Positions 11,359 to 23,049 of a DNA stretch of 64,000 nt are shown here, piece after piece (the first letter of the stretch is position 1; each line of letters opens with the position of its first letter). The stretch lies in contig CM051005.1 in the NCBI GenBank assembly GCA_027704905.1, forward strand, positions 24,669,203-24,733,202. The letters run 5' to 3'. Origin of the DNA: Muraenolepis orangiensis. Lineage: Eukaryota; Chordata; Actinopteri; Gadiformes; Muraenolepididae. The notes under the pieces were generated by a model. The model ran no database searches. It worked only from the letters and a program-made list of their open reading frames with translations, and was not told the DNA's origin. A program made the translations under genes and the position numbers.

Positions 11359-13011
11359 GAGCAGCCGCTGACAGCACGTTGTTTGATATCAAACAGGATA
11401 TCAACCATTATAGGTCTAATCCTGGATTGTAAAATAATCCAAAACGATGTGATTCAATATGTCAAAGCAGCACTGATACATTTTTTTTTAAACACTCATT
11501 GGGCTGGTAATCACACACTGTATGTGGAGGCAAAAGCACCAAAAAGAATAGTAGTCAAAGTAGCCAGATAAACAATAGCTTTGTTAAACCCATTTTTAAA
11601 CTGGGTGAAACTAGCTGATGTCCCAGGGCGTTGTGTGCTTCTAGACGGAACAGGTGCTTGTGGCTCCATGTTATGGCCCTAATAGCAGCAGCCTGCAGCT
11701 AGAATATGCTATTTAAAAAGATGGAAGTAACTTGAGACTCTGGGAAGTCTGCCTGCAGGCCAAACATAACTCCAACAGCCATCCATGTTAAATAAGCCTC
11801 CAGCCGGCCTGAAGGGACGGCCGCTAACCATTAGAATACAGTTCATGGTATGGACAAGGGGGCAATTATTGGAAACATACTATTTGTTTTCAATGCCAAA
11901 AAGTTAAAAAGCTCATTCAATTACATTATATACATGTTATGCTTGAATCTGTTGTTTTGTTTAGAATAAACATAATCCATAAAAGGCAATGAAAGCTCAT
12001 GCAAATTATTTTTGTACATTAACGCTGCCATGTCAGCAATTGTCAAAACCTTGAAACTTTATGACGAAACTTTACTGAAAGGCAAAGCGCAGACCACCAG
12101 CATGTAGGCTATATTTAACTGTACCTCCGGGGCTGTGTGTGTGTAGCGGCCCATGCTCAGGTATGCTTAAACAAACTTATGACTTATGACCCTCAGACTC
12201 AAAAATGAAGAATCCTCAGGCTTATCGTCATAATATGTGTATTTTATATCAGCTTGAAAAGGATTTCATGTTCCCCTGTGTGACTGGGAGACTTAACTAA
12301 CCACGGCTTCCCCTCTGGAACACCAAGCATCTCAAAGCTAATGTGACCACTTAATGATGACGTATTAATGTACGTCTAGAAAATAAATTCAATGTTTACT
12401 TTAAATTGGGCCTTTTGTCTTTTGCCAGTATGACTTCCGGTATGTTCCTCTATTCATCTCTATTCCAATCTACACATCTTTCAGGCCAAATAATAACAAA
12501 TAAACACTCATTAAAAAGTAATTAAAGAATTTATGACTCTTAATTAAATTGTTCATTGGTCCAAAGTGCCAAAGAACACGTGACATAAGATGACATATGA
12601 GGAGCAACAATGTGTTGTTTTGGTCGTCCTAATCCAAGACATTCTGGTGACATTCTTTGGATTTATGGGACGGATTGGCAAATGAATTTATTCTTATAAT
12701 CCAGTATCAATAATTTCTGTAATATATTAATTAATAATATCAAACATTTGCTGTAAATAGCTTTAGCTTTTTTATGGTGCATATCACTATACTATTTTGA
12801 GTGGATTTTGTCGTCATCTTTTTTGTAATAAATTGAGCAAGAATGAACTGTGCATGCATTCATGCATCCTGTTGTTTTATCAATAGTGACATTGTAGTGA
12901 ATGGTGACAGTCAAACTACAACAATGTGGTTGTCAATGTATCAATCAGCTGACCCCCCCAAAAAAAGATAGATAAATCAATATTAAGTTATTATGTTATT
13001 TGTAAAAAGTT

Positions 13012-13074
<63 letters not shown>
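13012..13074 (+). repeat. (GAT)n trinucleotide run
   Basis: About 21 uninterrupted ATG/GAT triplets inside jph1 intron 1. Confidence 0.97.
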
Positions 13075-13076
<2 letters not shown>

Positions 13077-13235
13077 ATTGTGACCACCAACCAATGCTTG
13101 ATCTGGGTGGTAGGGCGTATGGTCTGGAGGAAGGAGCTTTCCTAGATACTGAAGATCCACAGAAACACATACTTCATGAAATACATTTCTGATGGGTGAT
13201 GGAACACTACAGCCATGTTTACCTTGGGACCACCG

Positions 13236-14355
13236 GGGACCTACCTACCAGGGACCTACCAATCAGGGACCTATCTACCAGGGACCTACCTACCAGGGAC
13301 CTACCTACCATGGATCTACCTACCAGGGACCTACCTACCAGGTACCTACCAATCAGGGACCTACCAATCAGGGACCTATCTACCAGGGACCTACCTACCA
13401 GGGACCTACTTATCCAGGACCTACCTACCAGGGACCTACCTACCAGGGACATACCTACCAGGGACCCACCTACCAGGGACCTACCTATCCGGGACCTACC
13501 TACCAGGGACCCACCTACCCGGGACCTACCTACCAGGGACCTACCTACCAGGGACCTACCTACCAGGGACCCACCTACCAGGGACCTACCTACCAGGGAC
13601 CTACCTACCAGGGACCTACCTACCAGGGACCTACCTACCAGGGACCTACCTACCATGGACCTACCTACCAGGGACCCACCTACCAGGGACCCACCTACCA
13701 GGGACCCACCTACCAGGGACCTACCTACCAGGGACCCACCTACCAGGGACCCACCTACCAGGGACCTACCTACCAGGGACCCACCTACCAGGGACCTACC
13801 TACCAGGGACCTACCTACCAGGGACCAACCTACCAGGGACCCACCTACCAGGGACCCACCTACCAGGGACCTACCTACCAGGGACCCACCTACCAGGGAC
13901 CTACCTACCAGGGACCCACCTACCAGGGACCTACCTACCAGGGACCCACCTACCAGGGACTTACCTACCAGGGACCTACTTATCCAGGACCTACCTACCA
14001 GGGACCCACCTACCAGGGACCTACCTACCAGGGACCTACCTACCAGGGACCTACCTACCAGGGACCCACCTACCAGGGACCTACCTACCAGGGACCCACC
14101 TACCAGGGACCTACCTACCAGGGACCCACCTACCAGGGACCCACCTACCAGGGACCTACTTATCCAGGACCTACCTACCAGGGACCCACCTACCAGGGAC
14201 CTACCTACCAGGGACCCACCTACCAGGGACCCACCTACCAGGGACCTACTTATCCAGGACCTACCTACCAGGGACCTACCTACCAGGGACCCACCTACCA
14301 GGGACCCACCTACCAGGGACCCACCTACCAGGGACCTACTTATCCAGGACCTACC
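13236..14355 (+). repeat. 15-bp minisatellite (GGGACCTACCTACCA)n
   Basis: About 74 tandem units of GGGACCTACCTACCA, with common CCC for CCT variants and a recurring TTATCCAGGACC variant. Since 15 is a multiple of three and the unit lacks stop codons, three plus-strand frames and at least one minus-strand frame stay open for over 380 codons (for example a GPTYQ repeat). Lack of splice context, an intronic position on the strand opposite jph1, and equal openness in several frames argue against coding. The TTATCCAGG variant recurs at intervals, hinting at a higher-order unit. Confidence 0.95.
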
Positions 14356-15289
14356 TCCAGAGCCAGGTCTGGGAGTCACCAAGTTCTCTTACCTAACTAG
14401 TTATTTAGGAAAGGGGCCTAAGATAGCACCCACAGGCCGAGAGGGGGCCTGCCTTGAGTGCTGCTATGAATATGTGGTCTCAGTTCTGATTTGCCACTCA
14501 ATTAAATCAATTGATATTGAATGCCTTGAAAACAATTGAGAGTTTGTTCCATGTAACTATGATGACAATATATATCACGACCACACATAATGCCAACGAC
14601 TGGCACTCTTGACCATTCTTTAACTGACATAACAGTATTATACACATATGTACCTTATCTAAGCTTCAGAATATACCTTATTGAGGGTGTTAAAGCTGCT
14701 AGGTAACATAAGGTAACATTTGAGAGTTGCAAAAAAAGCAGAATATTTTTTATAGGGTTCCCGCAATGTGATTGACAGGCCAGACGGATTCCCCAAACCA
14801 ATCACGGAAGTGAAGACAGGCACAGCCAATCAGATATTCAGAATATTCTCACAGATCATTTCACTCACTGAGGCTCAGCTGAGGCATCTTAATAAGGCAT
14901 CCCAACACAATATCCTGAAATTATAGCATGTGTTCAAAAGATACAGACAGCACCTTTGAGCATTTAGCAGTGACACTGGGCTCAGTCTGAACCAACAACA
15001 TAGGATGAAGGAGAAGGGCACCGGCCCCAAAAGGGGTGGCCAGGTTAGGGTTAGGTGGTTCAATACTGCTGACACAGGGGATAGCGGAAGGGGCGCTTGC
15101 CTTGGACTGCCTGACTTGCCCTGTTACCACCACGGCCCTGATCAAGTAGACAGATGAATATGGATGGATATGGATGCTTGGATGGACGTATGGATGATGG
15201 GTAGCTGAAACCCATCCAGGTGTGGATACAGACATGCAGAGAAACACTGTGGACTAATTGTGTGCCACGAAATATGCCAATTCAACACA

Positions 15290-15452
15290 TGTACATATCA
15301 TTTAAGTCACTTTGCTGGTCGTTTTTAGTTTATGTTTATTGTATATATTATTTTATTATTATGGTGTTGTTTTGGAGATGTATACTGTGGGAGGGAATGG
15401 GGAGTAAGCATCCCTATGTACTTACAATAACATATCTTGTATCTTGTATCTC
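15290..15452 (+). repeat. LINE 3'-tail-like dispersed repeat
   Basis: The stretch with GTTTTGGAGATGTATACTG, GGGAGGGAATGGGGAGTAAG and the CTTGTATCTTGTATCT tail recurs inverted at about 36650-36730, and a related tail (GAGGGAGTAAGCATTCC) occurs near 38600. The AT-rich end with a short tail repeat fits a 5'-truncated LINE 3' end; the family is not identified. Confidence 0.55.
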
Positions 15453-16888
15453 TTATCTATGAAGTTAAATACGTGCGCTGGAATTAACATGCAAATAGTT
15501 TGAGGCACTGGTGGGCTGGCAGGACATGATGTGAGCCTTATCCACACCAAAACAATGATAAACAGAGAGATGATGGTCATAGAAAGAGAGACAATTAGGA
15601 TTCAAAAGGAGAGAGTATAGAAAGGTTTACGATACATGTAGAGTAGTAGAGATGACATCCAACACACTGGAGCTAAACCAAGAGAGATCTGTAGCCATGG
15701 GATTGATTCATGTATCCAGTAGTGGAAGAATATCATATGCAGTAGTGGAAGGACTACAAATGACTTAATAAGGAATAAGGATGGGAGATCATTCAATATT
15801 AATATTTATTGTACCAACACTATTGTTACTAAATACTGTGATTTAATTATATTAATAAATTACAACATCAAGAATTAACAGTTAATGGGAAACATTAGGA
15901 GAATGAGGTTTGAATTGTTGTCATCATGTAATATATTCAAATATAGATGACCATATATTTCAATGTAAATAAACCTTAGCTTAGAATATTAACACAGATA
16001 TTGCCACTGGCAACATACATGATACTATGTAGACCTACTGTATTTCCAATCAAACTGAGCCTTGATATGAAGCTGTTTATCTAATAAACAGCCTTATACT
16101 TCCATCAACCTTTGGGACTTCTGCTTGGCTGTTAATAGCATATGATGGTATTATGCATGTTTTAACATACTAGATTCAAATAATCAACATAATCACCATA
16201 ATAATTGAATAATAATTCAATCAATGTGTTGTTCATGCAAGCAACAAACTGCCAACATAAAGTGTTGCACACAATGATACGATAATAGAATAATGCTTTG
16301 CTCTTAAGCGTGAAGTAATTAATGATTGTGTTAAAAAATAAAGAGACACAATTACGTCTAGCCTTATTAGTATATGTTGTGTTCAGTGTGTTTGTAGTAG
16401 GCCTACTTTGTTTAAAAGTTCAGTATTAGTTTGTCCACTGTATATATACAGTATAGAAATGCATCTTACAAAATGCCATTCCTTGTTCCTTGTTGGCAAG
16501 TGGTTATACCCCTAGGGTCAAAAATAACTCATCAAGTAGCCCTATTATATTTCAACATTTGAGGTCCTCTCTGTTAATAACACATATGTGATAGATGTTC
16601 TTCCGTCCTGCTGCTTCCATGGTTTATATAGTCCTACAATACACTATGATGAATGAACCTTATAGTAGGACACAGACACAACCCTACTTCACAAAGATAA
16701 GAGGCATAATAACGCAGTGTTAAGGTGTATTAGGTTGGACATAACAACCCTATACTTCACAATAAGAGATAAGAGGCAGTACGCAGTGTTACAGTGTAAT
16801 ATAGGGGATGTTTAACATAAGAACATCTACAAACTCTTACTTCACAAATATATATATATAGACAAGAGGCATAACACAATATATATAT

Positions 16889-17046
<158 letters not shown>

Positions 17047-17315
17047 AAACCCTGGTAAACAGTTCTGCCCTCTTCAGTTGGGATACAGACTGACAATTTA
17101 GGACAATTCTTTTGACAGTTAGGACCATAAGACGTGTGTGAATCAAGAGTCCATCTAGAGACACTTGTTGCCATTTATAGATCCTATGTCTGAGTGACCT
17201 GTTTTGGTTTATCATATCAGTAAACTAAAACTTTGTTTTAATGCCAACAACAACAAAAATATATATGCATGCCTCCCCCCCCCCCCTCATCGTACAGGCC
17301 TCGGGAACAACTCAC

Positions 17316-17694
17316 CTCCATCCCCGTAGGTCTCCACGCCGTACCCGTCCTGTAACCCATTGTTCCAGGTCCCCTCGTACCTGGCCGGTGTGTTGAGGCT
17401 CTGCCTGACGCCATAGCGACCCTTCAGCCCGTGGGTCCACTCCCCCCGGTACATCCACCGCCCCTTCGTCTCCACACCGAGTCCATGGCGCTTCCCCTGC
17501 GCCCAGTAGCCCCGGTACACGTTGCCGCTGGGCCAGGTGTACACGCCGACTACCTCGAACCCGTTGGACCAGGAGCCCGCGTACTCGCCCTGGCCCTTGG
17601 GCCCCGTGCAGATGCCGTGTCCGTGGGCTTTGCCGTCTTCCCAGCCGCCGCAATATGTACCGCCATCGTCAAAATCAAACCGGCCGCCCGTCAT
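17316..17694 (-). CDS. jph1: junctophilin-1-like, coding exon 1 (start codon)
   Basis: The ATG at 17694-17692 opens MTGGRFDFDDGGTYCGGW, the conserved junctophilin N-terminus. An in-frame TGA lies immediately upstream of the ATG, so the start is secure. The exon encodes 126 residues plus one base with MORN motifs I to V (for example YCGGWEDGKAHGHGIC, YAGSWSNGFEVVG, YRGYWAQGKRHGLG, YEGTWNNGLQDGYG), ending at a GAG/GTGAGT donor. Length, phase and break point match vertebrate JPH1. The protein tethers ER/SR to the plasma membrane at triads or peripheral couplings, chiefly in skeletal muscle. Which teleost duplicate (a or b) this is cannot be told from the window. Confidence 0.97.
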
Positions 17695-17825
17695 TCAGGA
17701 GGCAAGCGTCAGCTCTGGTGTCTGTCGGTCAGGCCAGTGTTTTGAAAAACGGGTGGGGTTTAAGGGGTCCGAATGTGGAGGGAGCGGCGAGCGAACGGTG
17801 CCCCGGATTCGGTACCGAAGGCGGT

Positions 17826-18190
17826 GGTGATGCGCGGTGGTGGTGCGCGGTGGGGATGTGGTGGTGCGCGGTGGGGATGTGGTGGTGGTGGTGGGGATGT
17901 GGTGGTGGTGGTGCGCGGTGGGGATGTGGTGGTGCGCGGTGGGGATGTGGTGGTGCGCGGTGGGGATGTGGTGGTGGGGATGTGGTGGTGCGCGGTGGGG
18001 ATGTGGTGGCGGTGGTGGGGATGTGGTGGCGGTGGTGGGGATGTGGTGGCGGTGGTGGGGGTGGTGGGGATGTGGTGGCGGTGGTGATGCGCGGCGGCGG
18101 CGGTGATATGCTGGCGGTGTGCGGTGATGGTGCGCGGTGGGGATGTGGTGGTGGTGGTGGTGGTGGTGGTGATGGTGGTGGTGGTGAAGG
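17826..18190 (+). repeat. G-rich GGTGGTGCGCGGTGGGGATGT minisatellite
   Basis: Repeated blocks of GTGGGGATGTGGTGG alternate with GTGCGCGGTGG over about 360 bp, within 500 bp upstream of the jph1 ATG. The plus strand is strongly G-rich with many G-runs and could form G-quadruplexes. Several frames lack stops because of composition. Confidence 0.9.
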
Positions 18191-18354
18191 TGCGGGATTC
18201 ACCCGAGGAACGAGGAGCGCCGAGCGGCTTGGGTTGGCTGCTGGTTGTTGGGTGAAGCAGGACGTGGGAGGAGAGAGGGTGGTGTTACGTACTGGACTGG
18301 TTCTATGACTCCGTGTTTCCGTCTCATTTCTCTGCGTGCAGGGGCCGTATATTT

Positions 18355-18390
18355 GTTCGATGATATCGATGATATCGATGATATCGATAC
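18355..18390 (+). repeat. Palindromic GATATCGAT tandem repeat
   Basis: About three to four copies of a GATGATATC unit. Both GATATC and ATCGAT are self-complementary, so the run is nearly palindromic. Confidence 0.7.
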
Positions 18391-18462
18391 ATTAAGAAGC
18401 CGTTCGAACCATTTTTTCTTCCTCGCTAAATGTTGAGAATGGGAATCTAGTTTAAAAGCATT

Positions 18463-18685
<223 letters not shown>

Positions 18686-18883
18686 AATAGGGAAGCGATC
18701 AGAGCTTCAACTGATGGTTGAACGATGATACCACCATGTGGGCAGACAGTATGTTACAGGATGGGAATATGGGAACACATTGCGTTGCATTGTTGACTCG
18801 CTACAAACAACAAAGTCAAGTTTCGATTAAGCCGTATTCCATGGCTTAGCGTCCATCCTTTATTTCCAGAAACACGTAAAAAC

Positions 18884-19187
18884 CAGTGGCGGCTGGTGCA
18901 TTTTTCACCAGGGGGGGCTATACCATTTTTTTTATTTACAATTACATATTGTTAATTACATTATATACAATTACTTTTTGTATTGAAATGTCGCCCTTCT
19001 GTCCATCACTTTCATCATGGCCACGCAAGGCCAGCTCAAAGGCACCACAGAACTTCTATTCTTTTATACTTTATTTGGTACATGGATACATAAACACATT
19101 TAAGAGGAAACAACGAGTTAACAATAACACCAAAACACATTCAAAGCAGCTCTGAACAGGTGAGTTTGGTGAGTGATTTAAACAAGC

Positions 19188-19241
<54 letters not shown>

Positions 19242-19524
19242 GCTTGTTTAAATCACTCACGAAAACTATATCAATCACTCAACAAAAATATATATATATC
19301 GGCACACACTGACAAAAAACACTGACATATATTTATAAGTGTGTGTGTGTGTGTTTTTGCGTATGTGTTTGTGCGTGTGTGCGTGCGTGTGTCTGTGTGT
19401 GAGTGTGCGTCTGTGTGTGTGTGTGTTTTTTTAATTTTAATTTTAATTTTATTTTATATTTTGTTTGTGCGTGTGGTTTAGGGGGGGCGGCGCCCCATCG
19501 CCCCCTATGGGCCAGCCGCCACTG
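18884..19524. mobile_element. hAT MITE with perfect 8-bp target duplication
   Basis: The left end CAGTGGCGGCTGG is matched by CCAGCCGCCACTG at the right end. The 8-mer GTAAAAAC flanks both sides exactly (18876-18883 and 19525-19532). The 641-bp body has no transposase, but holds a large central palindrome and (GT)n tracts. Perfect duplication and intact ends suggest fairly recent insertion. Confidence 0.93.
19169..19260. repeat. Near-perfect 92-bp palindrome with (TA)n core
   Basis: Arms reading GTGAGTGATTTAAACAAGC then AGGTA are mirrored on the right side around a (TA)n centre. It is internal to the MITE and could extrude as a hairpin or cruciform. Confidence 0.9.
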
Positions 19525-20071
19525 GTAAAAACTGTCCACCGACATCTCAACCCGAACACATCAAAACCAAGCAAGCCAAGCAAGGCAAATAAATAAAAGC
19601 GAGACCTTACGACCGGAAGGTATTTTTTGTGAAAAATCTTGAAAATCTTGAATGCAATACCCGACGACAGACAGCAGTTATAAAAATAAGATAAGATAAA
19701 AAACAGAATAGAATAAAATAAGTAAAAAAAAGACTACACAACTGTATAAAGTTAAATTTATAAAAGTAAAAATCCAATTTATAAAATGCAATATATCGGC
19801 ACAGAAAAGAGCAATATGTATATATAAATCAATGTAATAAAATATACATTGTTATATGCTATACGCCCTTGTTCAGCAGCCTGATGGCCTGACTGTGGAA
19901 GCTATCTCTGAGTCTATTTGTACGGCACTTGATACTGCGGTATCGCCTGCCTGACGGTAAAAGTGAGTACAGTTCGTGGCTGGGGTGGGCAATGTATTTT
20001 ATGATGCGTTTGGCCTTGGCCACGCACCGCTGGTTGTATATATCCAGGAGGGAGGGGAGCTCACCTCCGAC

Positions 20072-20316
20072 CAGGGGCGGACTGGCAATCTGGCAGTTCT
20101 GGCAAATGCCAGAAGGGCCGACGCAGTTTTGGACCGCCGTTTGCTAAAAAAAAAAAAAGAGTAATTAGTAATTAGTAAGTAATTAGTAATTAGTAAGTAA
20201 TTCAACGCAGGTGGCTACACTGGCGTATCACACCGGCCCATTCCACCCCCTTTCTGAAAGTGGGCCGGTCAAGGGACTAAATGCCAGGGCCGAATTTTTG
20301 TCCCAGTCCGCCCCTG
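20072..20316. mobile_element. 245-bp hAT MITE inside the LINE
   Basis: Ends CAGGGGCGGACTGG and CCAGTCCGCCCCTG are exact inverted repeats. Flanks CCTCCGAC (20064-20071) and CCTCCAAC (20317-20324) match at 7 of 8 positions. It interrupts the LINE C-terminal coding sequence. Confidence 0.92.
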
Positions 20317-20451
20317 CCTCCAACGATATACTGGGCCGTCCGCACCACCCTTTGAAGCTCGAGTGCGGTGCAGTTCCCGTACCAGGCGGTGAAACACCCT
20401 GTAAGAACAGTCTCGATTGTCCCGGTGTAGAATGTTCTCGGGATGCCAGGT

Positions 20452-20696
20452 CAAGTCAAGTCAAGTTTATTGTCACTTCACAGTTGACACAAGTATAAAG
20501 CAGTGGTGTGAAAATCTTATGTGCAATACCCGACGACAGACAGCAGTTATAAAAATAAGATAAAAAATTTATAAAAATAGAATAAAAATGCAATTTATAA
20601 AATGCAATATATCGGCACAGAAAAGCGCAATATGTATATATAAATCAATGTAATAAAATATACATTGTTATATGCTATACACCAATGGGGGTGGGG
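20452..20696 (-). mobile_element. 5'-truncated LINE 3'UTR inserted in a LINE of the same family
   Basis: This stretch begins (plus strand) with GTCAAGTCAAGTCAAGTTTA and carries the same 3'UTR found at 19600-19860 and, inverted, at 29160-29440. It sits exactly between ...FSMGP and the next codons of the host LINE (compare the uninterrupted copy near 28990). The host reading resumes on each side, which identifies it as a self-nested insertion in the same orientation. Confidence 0.82.
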
Positions 20697-23049
20697 GCCC
20701 ATGCTGAATTTCCTCAGACACCTGAGGAAATACAGGCGTTGTTGGGCCCTTTTCACCACGTGTGTGGTGTTCGTGGACCATGTGAGGTCCTCGGAGATGT
20801 GCACACCAAGGAACTTGAAGCTGCTGACCTTCTCTACTGCAACACCGTCGATGGAGATAGGGCCGTGCTCTCCTCTCTGCTTCCTGTAGTCCACGATCAG
20901 CTCCTTGGACTTCTTGACGTTGAGGGCGAGGTTGTCCTGGCCACTGCTCCAGCGATCCAACCTCCTCCCTGTAGGCTGTCTCGTCGTCGCCGGCGATCAG
21001 GCCCATCACTGTCGTGTCATCAGCAAAGTTGATGATGATGTTGGAGCTGTGCATAGCCATGCAGTCGTGGGTGTAGAGGGAGTAGAGGAGAGGGCTCAGC
21101 ACGCATCCCTGGGGGGCTCCTGTGTTGAGGGTCAGTGGCTCTGAGGTGGTTCTGCCCATCCTCACCACCTGGCGTCAGTCCGACAGGAGGGCCAGTATCC
21201 AGCTGCACGTGGATGGGGGCACGCCTAGACCTCTAAGCTTGGTGTCGAGCTTGGCAGGAACTATCGTGTTGAACGCTGAGCTGTAGTCCACAAACAGCAT
21301 TCGCACATAACAGTTCTTTCCCTCCAGGTGGGAAAGGGGAGTGGGGAGGGCCATGGCAATTGCGTTGTCCGTGGATCTGTTTTGACGATATGCTAATTGC
21401 CATGGGTCCAGTGTGGCAGGTAACACGGAGCAAATAAAGTCCTTGACCAACCTCTCGAAGCATTTGCTGACAATCGAGGTGAGGGCTACAGGTCTATAGT
21501 CGTTCAGGCATGTTACCTTGGGTTGTTTAGGGACAGGCACGATGGTGGACATCTTGAAGACCGCGGGAACAACAGCCTGGGCCAGGGAGTGGTTGAAGAT
21601 GTCTGCAAAGACTCCTGCCAACTGGTCTGCGAATGCTCTGAGGACGCGGCCCGGGATGTCGTCGGGGCCTGCCCCCTTACGGATGTTCAACCGCTTGAAG
21701 GTGTGGCGCACATCCACCTCCGAGATGTTCAGCAGGCTGGTCTCCTCAGGCGGCGCTGGCTTTGGCGGGCTGCCGTTCACGTCGAACTGAGCAAAAAAAG
21801 TATTTAGCTCTCCTGGGAGGGAGGTAGAGGAATTCTCTACACAACTGGTTCTCCCTCTGAAGTTTGTTATCGTCTGTAGCCCCTGCCACATACCCCTCGC
21901 GTCGTGGCTCTTGAATTTCTCCTCCACTCTGTCCTTGTGCTCCCGCTTGGCAGTGACGATGGTCTTACGGAGGTCGTAACGGGCTCTCGTATATTCCTCC
22001 ATATTCCCGGACCCAAAGGGGAGTTACGCGCGTGGAGGGCAGCGCGAACATCGTCGTTAATCCACGGTTTCTGGTTGGGATATATCCGAACCGACTTGGT
22101 CGGAACAACGTCATCTATGCACTTCTTGATGAACCCGGTGACCGACGACGCGTACTCGTTGATGTTATTGTCCGAGGCAACGCGGAACATGTGGCAGTCA
22201 GCGCGATCAAAACAATCCCGCAGCATAGAGTCCGATTGGTCCGACCAGCATTGGACCTCCCTCACAGCGATCGGTTGCTGCTTCAGTCTCTGCCTATAGG
22301 TGAGGAGTAGCTGGATAGAGCGGTGGTCTGATTTGCCGAATGGTGGGTGGAGGAGGGCCTTGTAGCCATCACGGAAGGGGGTGTAGCAGTGGTCGAGTAT
22401 CCGCTCTCCCCGTGTGTTGCTCGTTATGTGTTGGTAGAACTTCAGGAGAACCTTCTTCAGGTTCGCCTTGTTGAAGTCCCCCGCCATGAAGTCCCCCGCG
22501 ATGAGAGTAGCCTCGGGGTGTGCCGACTCCTGTTCGCTGAGAGGCCAAACCGATTCATTAAATGCTTCCACAAATTTTGACTACTGTAGTGCCGAGAGAC
22601 GGGAGTCGGAGGTGGGGTATTTAAAGTCCAAATGGGATGTTTATTCAGCATGAGAAGAACGTAACACCAACTCACTTTCTAGCAGAAGAGCAACAACAGG
22701 AGTCCCGTGCACTAATGTCCCCTGCAACACAATACCCCACCCTTAGTTCCGTGGGTGAATTATGTCACTCCACCACACAAGCCCCCATAGTCAAAATCCC
22801 TGTGTCGGGGAGGGACGATGACCTGACCATGGCGAGTGAGGACAACAGGGGCCGAGGTGGGCGGTGGCAGTCGGAGCAACAGGCGGGATCGCGCTGTCCA
22901 CAAGTTCGGAGGGCTAGGGTGTCAAGGCGGGAGAAGGCGGGAGGCGTGGCATGGGAGGTCGGCCCCGATGTGGGGGCTGAGCCAACTCCAATGGCCTGGA
23001 AACGTCCACATGCGCTGGCTTAACCCTGTCAACGGAGACAGCCTCAGGT

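Larger units (their letters stand above)
19560..22580 (-). mobile_element. Jockey-superfamily LINE (L2/Rex1-like), disrupted
   Basis: Minus-strand order is: end of an AP-type endonuclease (GDFNKANLKK; KSDHRSIQ), linker, then reverse transcriptase (NDYRPVALTSIVSKCFERLV; FVDYSSAFNTI; NTGAPQGCVLSPLLYSLYTHDC; FADDTTVMG; SSFKFLGVHIS). The FADD box is intact, but the copy is dead. There is a frameshift near 22010, a TGA for Trp at about 21174, and a frameshift near 20950. Two insertions interrupt it (a MITE and a 3' fragment of its own family). The C-terminal segment and 3'UTR continue to about 19560. The endonuclease N-terminus is missing beyond the Gypsy insertion. The clade is assigned by motif style only. 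Confidence 0.88.

Noticed and set aside
13192..14539. Very long plus- and minus-strand ORFs (390-450 codons) that look like a repetitive structural protein
   Set aside because: They are translations of a 15-bp tandem repeat without stop codons, open in several frames, and lie inside jph1 intron 1 without supporting splice or start context.
17655..18308. Gly/Trp/Val-rich ORFs upstream of jph1
   Set aside because: Artefacts of the GGT-rich minisatellite; they have no protein-like complexity.
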